Positions 26,638 to 34,499 of a stretch of 64,000 nucleotides of DNA are shown here, in pieces. The notes below the pieces were generated by a model that did no database searches, was not told where the DNA came from, and saw only the letters and a list, made by a program, of their open reading frames with translations. Source of the DNA: Ferruginibacter sp. (GTDB taxonomy: Bacteria; Bacteroidota; Bacteroidia; Chitinophagales; Chitinophagaceae); assembly GCA_019638635.1 (NCBI GenBank), contig JAHBTM010000004.1, forward strand, positions 1-64,000, in the 5' to 3' direction. How positions within the stretch are numbered: position 1 is the stretch's first letter; the number at the start of each line of letters is the position of its first letter. A program made the translations under genes and the position numbers.

Positions 26638-27420
26638 TTATGGGGCCGCAACAAATACCGGCTCCGGAACCGTTACCGGAGGGTTTACATCATCCGGCAC
26701 CGACGACGAAACAGGAACCGGTGCATTGCTGAAAAGATAAAAATCGCGCATAGCTAAAAGGGAAGCATCCTCAATTTTTACCTTTACTTTCGGCAACGAT
26801 TGGCTGGAACCATCCGTATGGGCAGTAACTTCCAGAACGGTTAATCCCACAATCCCCAAATTGGCACCCATTAAATCTCCGGTTAATGGAGAATAGTTGG
26901 TGCTTATATCACCATCATACACAACCGCTAAAATGGTTTTACCGGTCAACATTTTTAATCCCGTCGCCCGCAAGGGCGTTACATTAGGAATATCATCGAG
27001 TAAAATTTCAGGATTGGGGCCTGAACCTAATCCGGGGCCAGCCATTAAAAAATTATCAGTTCCATTAGTGGTTGGGCCAGCAACCTTCCAGGAATCGGGA
27101 ATTGTTTTTAAGGCATGCCAACCCTCGTCTCCTACATCACCGGTGTACAGAATAATAGTATCTCCAATGTTACTGGCAAAATACTGCAATGGTTGCCTCA
27201 AACCTACTGTAGCAAGTTGGTCATTCACATCAGTATTTGAAAAATTGTTTGGCGGATTTCCGTTGTCAATACTTTCTTCATCAATTACCAAAATAGCAGG
27301 AGACGAAGTGCTTCCCGGTGGTGGGGGATCATTGTCATCATCGGAACAGGCGGTGAAATTGGTAAACAATACAGTGGCTAAAATGCCGGATTTAAAAAAA
27401 TTTATAATACCTGATTTCAT
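26638..27420 (-). CDS. Hypothetical lipoprotein, 260 aa
   Basis: The signal ends in FTACSDDDNDPPPP, so Cys25 is lipidated and followed by an acidic then Pro-rich tether. The Asp-rich region after Cys resembles the surface-export signal of Bacteroidota lipoproteins. The mature domain (about 40-235) contains strands such as DTIILYTGDVGDEGW and TILAVVYDGDIS; the C-terminus is a Pro/Val-rich tail. I do not recognise the domain. The gene stands alone, with a terminator behind it and repeats ahead of it. Confidence 0.7.
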   Translation of the reverse strand: MKSGIINFFKSGILATVLFTNFTACSDDDNDPPPPGSTSSPAILVIDEESIDNGNPPNNFSNTDVNDQLATVGLRQPLQYFASNIGDTIILYTGDVGDEGWHALKTIPDSWKVAGPTTNGTDNFLMAGPGLGSGPNPEILLDDIPNVTPLRATGLKMLTGKTILAVVYDGDISTNYSPLTGDLMGANLGIVGLTVLEVTAHTDGSSQSLPKVKVKIEDASLLAMRDFYLFSNAPVPVSSSVPDDVNPPVTVPEPVFVAAP

Positions 27421-27760
27421 GAGTTTAATGTTTGAGCCATTATAATTTCAAAAAGCGTTCCAAAAAGGTTAAACATAGAAAATAAAGCATAACACATTAA
27501 ATTTTTAAGGTATCTATGGGTAGCGTTTTACAATAGATAACAGTATGAAGTGAATTTCGGTTAAATACCGGATGATGATCAAGTAGGTATTCAACCATAA
27601 TCATTGACTGATTGAAAAATCACTACGTATGAGTCACGAGATTGCTTTATTCTTTTTCAAACATTGATTGATTTTTTCAATCAATTTGAATCAACATACT
27701 AATGTATAAGCTGAAATTGAATTACACGGAATGAATCTTGTCTCCAAGCATTAAAGTCTA

Positions 27761-28732
27761 TTCATTCTCTTTCAATTTTATTTCACTCCCCGTTTAACCC
27801 CCATCGGGGGCATTGACATGTTGCAAAAATTTTCGGATCTTTAAAACGGGCTTGGGGGTATGTCGGCCCTAGGGTAAAAAAAGAAGATTTGAATATTAAT
27901 ACGTCGTATAGTCTTTTCCGTTAGGTTAAATATTTTTAAATTTTTGATTTTTATACCACCCCTTCGGTGTTAGGAATGTTTCTTTTCCATATAGATATTA
28001 TAATCATGCGATCCCGAAGGGGTCGGTTCAACGAAACAATAATGTGTGAACACTTTTTAGGCCAAGTTATAATCATGGATATGTTTGGTTCAAGGCCATC
28101 AAGCTCTGTTGCATGTTTTTAAACTTTTTAAACAAACTTTTTCTTATTTGATATCAACAACTTCGCATCCCCCGTAATCTCCCCATCCGGGGCATTGACA
28201 TGATGCAAAATTCTTCGGATCTTTGAAACGGGCTTGAGGGTGTGCCGGCCCTGGGAAGGAATGTTTTTTATGGCGCAATTAGTCAACAATAGTTATCTAC
28301 TCATTCTCTTTCAATTTTATTTCACTCCCCATTTAACCCCCATCCGGGGTATTGGTAGGAAGCAAAATTTTTCGGATCTTTGAAACGGGCTTGAGGGTAT
28401 AGCCGTCCCTAGGGAAAAATATATTGTTTACGCAACAACAGCGTGCTCCAATAAACCGATTTTCATTCACAACCTGTTTTCTGTCCCCCATCAAACCCTC
28501 ATCCAGGGCATTGTGCACATCCACATTTTTTCCGAAATTTGAAACGGGCTTGAGGGTATAGCCGTCCCTAGGAAAAAATATATTGTTTACGCAACAACTA
28601 CTCGAACCAATCAAACGAATTTCATTTCGTTCAGTTTTCATACCCCATTTAACTCCCATCCGGGGCATTGACATGATGCAAAATTTTTCGGATCTTTAAA
28701 ACGGGCTTGAGGGTGTGCCGGCCCTAGGAAGG
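27761..28732 (-). repeat. Array of five dispersed 115-bp repeats with a CCCCGAAGGGG-type palindrome
   Basis: Five units, all minus-oriented: 27761-27874, 28141-28256, 28300-28414, 28461-28575 and 28618-28732. Each runs from a GGATGGGG/CATCCGGGG box through CGGGCTTGAGGG to GGCCCTAGG. Units at 27761 and 28300 are one subtype (with TTCACTCCCC and TCATTCTCTTTC); the unit at 28141 is a second subtype (with GATATCAACAACTTCGCATC). Between 27955 and 28034 lie two ACCCCTTCGG/CCCGAAGGGG palindromes. The frame at 28333-28674 reads through repeat units and is not a gene. Confidence 0.85.
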
Positions 28733-29156
28733 AATGTTTTTTTATTTATCCTTCTTTTAAGAACGCTATAATATCAATCCACTAACTCACAACAACACCT
28801 TCCACTTATTTCAAAAAATCAGTATGGTTTATTGACTAACTCAACACATTTAGGAGTTTATTGTTCATATCTGTAACACCGGTGAAAAGCAATTAGGGTT
28901 GAACAACATTGAATATAACAGACGAAGTGCGTACAGAAGCTTAGCATAGCCCTGACAGCAGCGGATACCCCGCTGAAGGGTTGCGTGTAGGCGTTGCGGC
29001 GGAGTAGCAGCGAATGGCAGGATACCAATGATGAAGGATGGGTTTTAGCTGGTGCTCATAAAAAATGGATTCTCTTATCACATCATTAGGGGAGAATGGT
29101 CTTGCTGATACATATGATTTTTGATGTTGAATTAAATCATTAAAAAGTTTTCAGCG
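28733..29156. other. Gene-free spacer with a GC-rich structured stretch
   Basis: AT-rich up to about 28915. At 28920-29040 a GC-rich segment contains CAGCGG paired with CCGCTG (28959-28975) and further G/C-rich repeats (GCAGCGAATGGCAGGATACC). It looks like a structured intergenic repeat or small RNA. No coding frame is supported. The promoter of the next gene is probably in 29050-29150. Confidence 0.45.
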
Positions 29157-30245
29157 ATGTTTAGAATAACTAAAAGTATTTGGCGCACTTTGGTAGGTGC
29201 AACTGCATTGATGTGTTGTTTAACATCGTGCAAAAAAGATGCAGGCAACGATGACGGTGGAGACCCCAATGCTCCGGTGGTTATTTCTTCGTATGCACCT
29301 GAAAAGCCTATGTGGGGCCAGGAGGTCATTATAAATGGAAGTGGATTTTCATCAAACCTAAGTGAAGTGGAGGTGTATTTTCCCGGAAACAATGCATATA
29401 TAAATCCTGGATATCTTGAAATGATGCGTGTTATTACTGCAGAAGTGATTGAGGCATCTCCCACACGTTTGAAAGTAAAGATGCCTTACATTACATCTCT
29501 CAGTTCATTTGGCAACATTATGATTCCATCGTCTTTACACAACGGCTATGGAAAAATTGCCGTTAAAATCGGAGATAAACCACTGTACACTTTTCCGGTA
29601 CAGGAAAGTGAGTATATCTATTTCAGGGCGGCTCCGTTTATAAACGGGGCTGGAATAGAACCTTACGGATATGGTGGTGTTTATGTGAAGCCCGGTAGAA
29701 AGGTTAGGTTTTCAGGTAAGGGCTTTGGTTTAACTACAACAGAAGGAACGCTTACCATCAATGGTCGCCAGGCTGTGATAGATTCTGTATGGTATAATGT
29801 AGTGGTTTCTGGTGAAGGATGCTGGAATATGATTGCTACATTTCCTGCAGAGGCCGGTAGTAAAGTCAGTGGAAATGTTGATCATACATACACTTACACA
29901 AGATTTGGCGCTTCAGTTACCAGAACCGTACCGGGTATAGCTTTGCCTGATCTGGTTGTTACAGGAAATACCTTGCTGGGTAATTATACTACAGGCATGT
30001 CTGTTACAGATTTTACTATTACAGGCATGAGTTTATATGCCAATCAAATCAGAATTTCAAATGGTGCATCGGTAGTGGCCACTGTTCCAATAACCGGCGC
30101 ATCCGTATCTGCCACAAGTGTTTCATCATTTATTCCACTATCTATTCTACTTCCTCTGGGCGCAGCTACATACAGCGTTGTATTATATGATTCAGATTTA
30201 AACCAGGGATTTGGTACGCTTGGCTCAATAACCATCTCACCGTAA
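29157..30245 (+). CDS. IPT/TIG-domain lipoprotein
   Basis: 362 residues with a lipoprotein signal ending in MCCLTSCKKDAG (Cys near 25) and an Asp/Gly-rich tether. Residues of about 40-130 read as an IPT/TIG immunoglobulin-like domain (ISSYAPEKPMWGQEVIINGSGF). A second related domain follows around 170-260 (VKPGRKVRFSGKGFGLTTTEGTL). Such proteins sit on the cell surface and bind polymers or partners. No SusC/D partner is next to it. It stands alone between a repeat array and the NfeD gene. Confidence 0.75.
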   Translation: MFRITKSIWRTLVGATALMCCLTSCKKDAGNDDGGDPNAPVVISSYAPEKPMWGQEVIINGSGFSSNLSEVEVYFPGNNAYINPGYLEMMRVITAEVIEASPTRLKVKMPYITSLSSFGNIMIPSSLHNGYGKIAVKIGDKPLYTFPVQESEYIYFRAAPFINGAGIEPYGYGGVYVKPGRKVRFSGKGFGLTTTEGTLTINGRQAVIDSVWYNVVVSGEGCWNMIATFPAEAGSKVSGNVDHTYTYTRFGASVTRTVPGIALPDLVVTGNTLLGNYTTGMSVTDFTITGMSLYANQIRISNGASVVATVPITGASVSATSVSSFIPLSILLPLGAATYSVVLYDSDLNQGFGTLGSITISP

Positions 30246-30576
30246 GGCATACACGAAGTGTGCGCATTGTGTATTGTTTAAATTGATTCATGCAAGAGCA
30301 GAAAGGTTATTTGCTACAACAAAAAATATTATTTCATATATCGGGGTTGGTTTAATGTTACAGTCAGGAAATGTTCAATACATCTTCCTGACTTTTTACA
30401 TTTTAAAAAGAAAACGGACCAAGGACATTTAAAATACCATTCTTTTTAGGCGCGGTAGGAATTTGTTAGAAACGGTAGAAAGCAAGAAAGCTTTTATCAA
30501 CCCCCGATGAAATCTATCAATAAATCGTTTCCATTTTCAAGTCGGCATGTGATTTATTTTCCGTATTTTAGAACCT

Positions 30577-31143
30577 ATGGAATTTTTCAATGAACTAGAC
30601 CCTTTATTAAAAGTGTTTTGGCTGGTGGCTATACCGGCTAGTGTAATATTTCTGATACAGGCCATCATGACGTTTACCGGATCGGATGCCATGGATGGCA
30701 CCTCGGCTGACTTTGATTCGAACCTCGAAGGAACAGATACGCCCTTTCAGTTGTTTTCCCTGAGAAACCTGGTGAATTTTTTATTGGGTTTTGGGTGGAC
30801 GGGTATATCTTTTTACCAAGTGATTTCCAGCAAGCCCTTACTAATTGGATTATCCATAATAGTAGGCCTGTTGTTTGTATTCGTATTCTTCGCGGTTATT
30901 CGAAAGATGATGCAATTGTCGGAAAACAATTCTTTTAATATTCAGCATACGGTTGGAAAGATTGCAGATGTGTATTTACGGATACCCGCGCACAAATCTG
31001 GTAAAGGGAAAGTGAGTGTGAGCGTGAAAGGTGCATACCATGAAGTAGATGCGGTTACAGAACAAGACGCAATACCCTCCGGAACACCGGTAAAAATAAT
31101 TCAAGTAATGAGCGGGAACATCCTGCTGGTTGAAACCCTTTAA
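30577..31143 (+). CDS. NfeD-like membrane protein (flotillin partner)
   Basis: 188 residues with three probable membrane spans (about 11-31, 62-85, 90-110) and a C-terminal soluble domain of about 70 residues with GKIADVYLRIPAHKSGKGKVSVSV and a final VKIIQVMSGNILLVE, an OB-fold of the NfeD type. It lies 9 bp before a flotillin gene. NfeD-flotillin pairs (YuaF-YqiK/FloT type) organise membrane microdomains. The two genes form an operon closed by a bidirectional terminator at 32715. Confidence 0.8.
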   Translation: MEFFNELDPLLKVFWLVAIPASVIFLIQAIMTFTGSDAMDGTSADFDSNLEGTDTPFQLFSLRNLVNFLLGFGWTGISFYQVISSKPLLIGLSIIVGLLFVFVFFAVIRKMMQLSENNSFNIQHTVGKIADVYLRIPAHKSGKGKVSVSVKGAYHEVDAVTEQDAIPSGTPVKIIQVMSGNILLVETL

Positions 31144-31152
31144 ACCCAAACT

Positions 31153-32673
31153 ATGTCTCCTATTGTATTGGTTGCCGTTGCAGCCGTTGTATTGTTTGTT
31201 ACAATTTCTGCCCTGGTATCGAGATATAAACGATGCCCGTCGGATAAAATTTTAGTTATTTACGGACGTACCGGAGGAACCAGTGCGAAATGCGTACACG
31301 GTGGCGGTGCTTTTATATGGCCGGTGATACAGGATTTTGCGTATCTGGATTTGAAACCCATTTCTATTGAAGCCAACCTAACGAATGCGCTTAGCCGACA
31401 AAATATTCGTGTGGATGTTCCATGCCGTTTTACGATTGCCATTTCTACTGAAAGCGACAGCATGAATAATGCCGCTGAAAGATTACTAGGATTAACACCA
31501 GAACAAATTCAGGAATTATCGAAAGATATTTTGTTCGGACAACTTCGTTTGGTGATTGCCACCATGACCATTGAAGAGATTAATTCAGACCGTGATAAAT
31601 TTCTAGATAACATTTCTAAGAACGTAGATACGGAGTTGAAAAAAATTGGTTTGAAACTGATTAACGTGAACGTTACCGACATTAAGGATGAATCGGGTTA
31701 TATTGAAGCGCTGGGTAAAGAAGCAGCAGCCAAAGCGATTAACGAAGCAAAAATATCTGTAGCCGAACAGGAAAAGATTGGGGAAACCGGTAAAGCGGTG
31801 GCAGACAGAGAACGGGACGTACAGATTGCGGAAACGCATCGCGACCGCGATGTAAAAATTGCCAATACCAATAAAGACCGTGAGGTGAGTATTGCAGAAG
31901 CATCGAAAGATGAAAACATTGGTAAGGCACTTGCAGAAAGAGATACAAGGGTTAAAACATCGGAGGCCAATGCCCTGGCCATTCGGGGTGAAAACGAAGC
32001 AAAAATTGCCATTGCACAATCAGATGCAGCAAGACGCGAAAAAGAAGCAGAGGCATTGCGTATTGCGCTGGCTTCTGAAAAAGTGCAGCAGGCAAAAGCG
32101 TTGGAGGAAGCGTATGTTGCTGAACAAAAAGCAGAATTGGCGCGTGCCGATAGAGAGCGTTCTACTCAAAATGCCAATATTGTAGTACCGGCAGAAATCG
32201 CCAAACAAAAAGCCATCATTGAAGCACAGGCTGAGGCAGAGAGATTGCGTGAACAGGCAAAAGGTGAGGCGGATGCAATTTTTGCAAAGATGGATGCAGA
32301 GGCACGTGGTTTGTACGAAATCCTTACCAAGCAGGCGGAAGGTTATAAAGAGGTAGTGAATGCAGCCGGGGGAGATCCGAACAAAGCGTTCCAATTGTTG
32401 TTGATTGAGAAACTTCCGGAGCTGGTGAAAACACAGGTAGAAGCAGTGAAGAATATTAAAATTGATAAAATCACGGTTTGGGATTCAGGTAATACAGAGA
32501 ATGGCAATGGATCTACCGCCAATTTTGTTTCGGGGATGATGAAAACAGTTCCACCATTGAATGATTTATTCAATATGGCCGGATTGAATTTGCCCAGCTA
32601 TTTAAAAGGAGAAGATAAGGAAACGGACAGGGAAGATGCCGCACCTGAAACAAACACCGGTCAAACAAAATGA
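31153..32673 (+). CDS. Flotillin-like SPFH protein (FloT/YqiK type)
   Basis: 506 residues. An N-terminal membrane segment (about 4-22) precedes an SPFH/band-7 domain (about 25-195). Then comes a very long charged coiled coil with the Glu-Ala-rich flotillin repeats (AEQEKIGETGKAVADRE onward, about 200-400), and a C-terminal domain with LLLIEKLPELVKTQVEAVKN. Flotillins oligomerise at membrane microdomains. The pairing with the NfeD-like gene 9 bp upstream is the usual bacterial arrangement. Confidence 0.9.
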   Translation: MSPIVLVAVAAVVLFVTISALVSRYKRCPSDKILVIYGRTGGTSAKCVHGGGAFIWPVIQDFAYLDLKPISIEANLTNALSRQNIRVDVPCRFTIAISTESDSMNNAAERLLGLTPEQIQELSKDILFGQLRLVIATMTIEEINSDRDKFLDNISKNVDTELKKIGLKLINVNVTDIKDESGYIEALGKEAAAKAINEAKISVAEQEKIGETGKAVADRERDVQIAETHRDRDVKIANTNKDREVSIAEASKDENIGKALAERDTRVKTSEANALAIRGENEAKIAIAQSDAARREKEAEALRIALASEKVQQAKALEEAYVAEQKAELARADRERSTQNANIVVPAEIAKQKAIIEAQAEAERLREQAKGEADAIFAKMDAEARGLYEILTKQAEGYKEVVNAAGGDPNKAFQLLLIEKLPELVKTQVEAVKNIKIDKITVWDSGNTENGNGSTANFVSGMMKTVPPLNDLFNMAGLNLPSYLKGEDKETDREDAAPETNTGQTK

Positions 32674-32714
32674 TCCGGTATGTTGAATAGATGAATGTCA
32701 AACGTAAAAATATC

Positions 32715-32748
32715 AAAAGGCTGATGTAATTCATCAGCCTTTTTTTTA
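32715..32748. terminator. Bidirectional terminator between flotillin and lipoprotein genes
   Basis: GGCTGATG pairs with CATCAGCC around a 5-nt loop, with A4 before and T8 after, so it can end transcripts from both sides: flotillin (ends 32673) and the lipoprotein gene (ends 32795). Confidence 0.8.
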
Positions 32749-32794
32749 TTCAATCACGCGAACGGATATACGAAAAGAATGTTCGGTGTGCAGA

Positions 32795-33220
32795 TTAATT
32801 CTTTTCGAAGGTGAGGAAATCGGTTTCGCCGCTGCCACCACTTACATCTTTTAATTTAATGCGGGTGTTGGTGCGTTCGGTAACTTCCCAATCATCGGAA
32901 ATTTCTATTAGCTCAGGAAGTGATGAAAAGGAGATGACCAATTTAACTTTACCATCATCGGTGAGGGTTGTCCATGTTCCTACGGTAGGCGTTGCTGCCC
33001 TTAGGGCGGTTAACACGTTTCCGTTTCCGAAGGTGAAGGTGTAGCCGTTGTAGTCGGAAGTTTCATCCTGGTTGTTATCCCAGTAATAGGTGATTCTCCA
33101 GCTGCCATCAATAAGGGTGGAAGATACATTTCCGGTTGTGATAGCGTTATTGTCATCGTCGTTAGAACAGGAAGTGAACAGTAAAGTACTGAACAGCAAG
33201 AGGAATAGTACATTTTTCAT
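32795..33220 (-). CDS. Lipocalin-like lipoprotein, 141 aa
   Basis: Signal ends in LLFTSCSNDDDNN, giving a lipidated Cys18 with an acidic follow-on typical of surface lipoproteins. The mature part begins with LIDGSWRITYYWDNNQDET, the opening strand of small Bacteroidota lipocalin-type domains, then FGNGNV and a final TDFLTFEKN. Size and strand order fit a single eight-stranded barrel. Ligand unknown. It may be cotranscribed with the upstream 266-aa lipoprotein (55 bp gap). Confidence 0.7.
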   Translation of the reverse strand: MKNVLFLLLFSTLLFTSCSNDDDNNAITTGNVSSTLIDGSWRITYYWDNNQDETSDYNGYTFTFGNGNVLTALRAATPTVGTWTTLTDDGKVKLVISFSSLPELIEISDDWEVTERTNTRIKLKDVSGGSGETDFLTFEKN

Positions 33221-33275
33221 TTGAATGGTTGTTTAGAAGTGTATAGGCAAAAATGGGGCCATAAAAAGCATATGT

Positions 33276-34076
33276 TTATCTGGCTTTATAACCTGCACCC
33301 GACACATTGTTTCCTGCTACTGTGGTAGTCATAGTAGGAACATTCGGATACACGTAAACGATAGTTGAAGTATCAGCGGGATTATCCAGTTTCGTCCACA
33401 TTTGCTTTACATCATACACAATGGTCGATCCAAATAAATAGCCCATTCGTATGGTTGATGGATTTAAAATTCTACCTGCTGGGGAAGTTCCCATTAACAT
33501 TAGGGAATCATTTAATCCAGGATAAATTCTTTGTTGAAAATCTGTAGCCCACCACGTTTTAGGAATCCTTCTGTTTTGTTCAAATAATATGGTGGAATCA
33601 TTAATGAGCGTTGCTTTACCAACAAAAGTAAAATTAGAAATAAACGATCCCGTTGTGAATGTGGTAGTTGTTTCAGTAACACGATAAAACCCCGTTACAT
33701 AGCTATATGCGGGTGGTGGAGTTACAAATCGTTCAATGTTAAATGGCGCAGAAGAGATATCCCCGCTTACTGTATATGCATACACCCTTCCGTTGTACAA
33801 TGAATCTGCATTTAAATTGGTGACGGTAAAACTTGTTGTAAAGAGGTTATCAGCTATTTGATTCCCGTTCAATACAATCCTGTATTTAACACTGTCGTTG
33901 TTGTTTGAGTTAGTTGCTATCGTCCAGTTTAAGTCAGCAGATGTTGCTAATCTGTTTGAAACAGAAACGATAAAACTACCCAAATCCCCAGGCGCATTAG
34001 GTCTTAGGTCTTGACGTTCACAACGTGTAAAAAAAGCTAAAACCAGTAGTGTAAATAGCAAGTATGCTCGGTTCAT
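33276..34076 (-). CDS. Lipoprotein with a fibronectin type III-like domain
   Basis: 266 residues. The signal ends ALAFFTRCERQD, so Cys19 is the probable lipidated residue, though Arg before Cys is unusual for a lipobox. Residues of about 30-120 have FN3-like features (ATSADLNWTI, YRIVLNGNQI, YNGRVYAYTVSGDIS). The C-terminal half (about 125-245) is a beta-rich region of unknown type (VTGFYRVTETTTTF). It stands upstream of the lipocalin-like gene in the same direction. Confidence 0.65.
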   Translation of the reverse strand: MNRAYLLFTLLVLAFFTRCERQDLRPNAPGDLGSFIVSVSNRLATSADLNWTIATNSNNNDSVKYRIVLNGNQIADNLFTTSFTVTNLNADSLYNGRVYAYTVSGDISSAPFNIERFVTPPPAYSYVTGFYRVTETTTTFTTGSFISNFTFVGKATLINDSTILFEQNRRIPKTWWATDFQQRIYPGLNDSLMLMGTSPAGRILNPSTIRMGYLFGSTIVYDVKQMWTKLDNPADTSTIVYVYPNVPTMTTTVAGNNVSGAGYKAR

Positions 34077-34303
34077 AAATGGTTAAATTTGAATATAAAT
34101 GCATTCATATTTGAATCCATTCGTAAAGTTTGAGGTATTATTTTTTTTAAAAAGTGTTCAGTAAAGTTAGGTGCGTTTTGAGCCATTGCTTTGTTTTTGT
34201 TGTATTACCGGCAACGCATAGGTTTTTAGCCCCATCCCGCCCAACGCGGTTTCCATACCTTGGTATTCACTTACTTGGGAACAAACAAAGAAGGTAAGGG
34301 CAT

Positions 34304-34327
34304 AAAAAACCCCGGATGAAACCGGGG
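34304..34327 (-). terminator. Terminator of tRNA-Phe
   Basis: CCCCGG and CCGGGG pair around a 6-nt loop. On the minus strand the stem is followed by six T. It lies directly after the tRNA 3' end. Confidence 0.75.
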
Positions 34328-34331
34328 CTTG

Positions 34332-34404
34332 TGGTGTGGGCCGGGATCGAACCGGCGACACAAGGATTTTCAGTCCTTTGCTCTACCGACTGAGCTACCG
34401 CACC
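34332..34404 (-). tRNA. tRNA-Phe (GAA)
   Basis: Minus-strand cloverleaf: D arm GCTCAGTCGGTAGAGC, anticodon stem AGGAC/ATCCT region with loop CTGAAAA (GAA), T arm GCCGG-TTCGATC-CCGGC, discriminator A. The acceptor is GGTGCGG against CCACACC, leaving one C-A mismatch at pair 5-68. All other parts are canonical. Confidence 0.93.
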
Positions 34405-34499
34405 ATTTTATGATTCGGGGGGCAAAAATAAGGGGTTTTTGCTAACTAAATTACAATTTCACCCTTTTATTTTATGAATTAAGGTTAAACACATTCTAA

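Noticed and set aside
28333..28674. Minus-strand 113-codon open frame in the repeat array
   Set aside because: It reads through three repeat units; the residues repeat accordingly (NNIFFPRDGYTLKPVS twice), and no start or neighbour supports a gene.
29132..29464. Minus-strand 110-codon frame
   Set aside because: It is antisense to the start of the IPT/TIG lipoprotein, whose lipobox and domain are convincing.
31603..32019. Long minus-strand frames inside the flotillin gene
   Set aside because: They are shadows of the plus-strand coiled coil, which has a clear SPFH/flotillin pattern.
34167..34361. Minus-strand 64-codon frame with a Met start
   Set aside because: It overlaps the tRNA-Phe 3' end and its terminator and shows no signal or domain.
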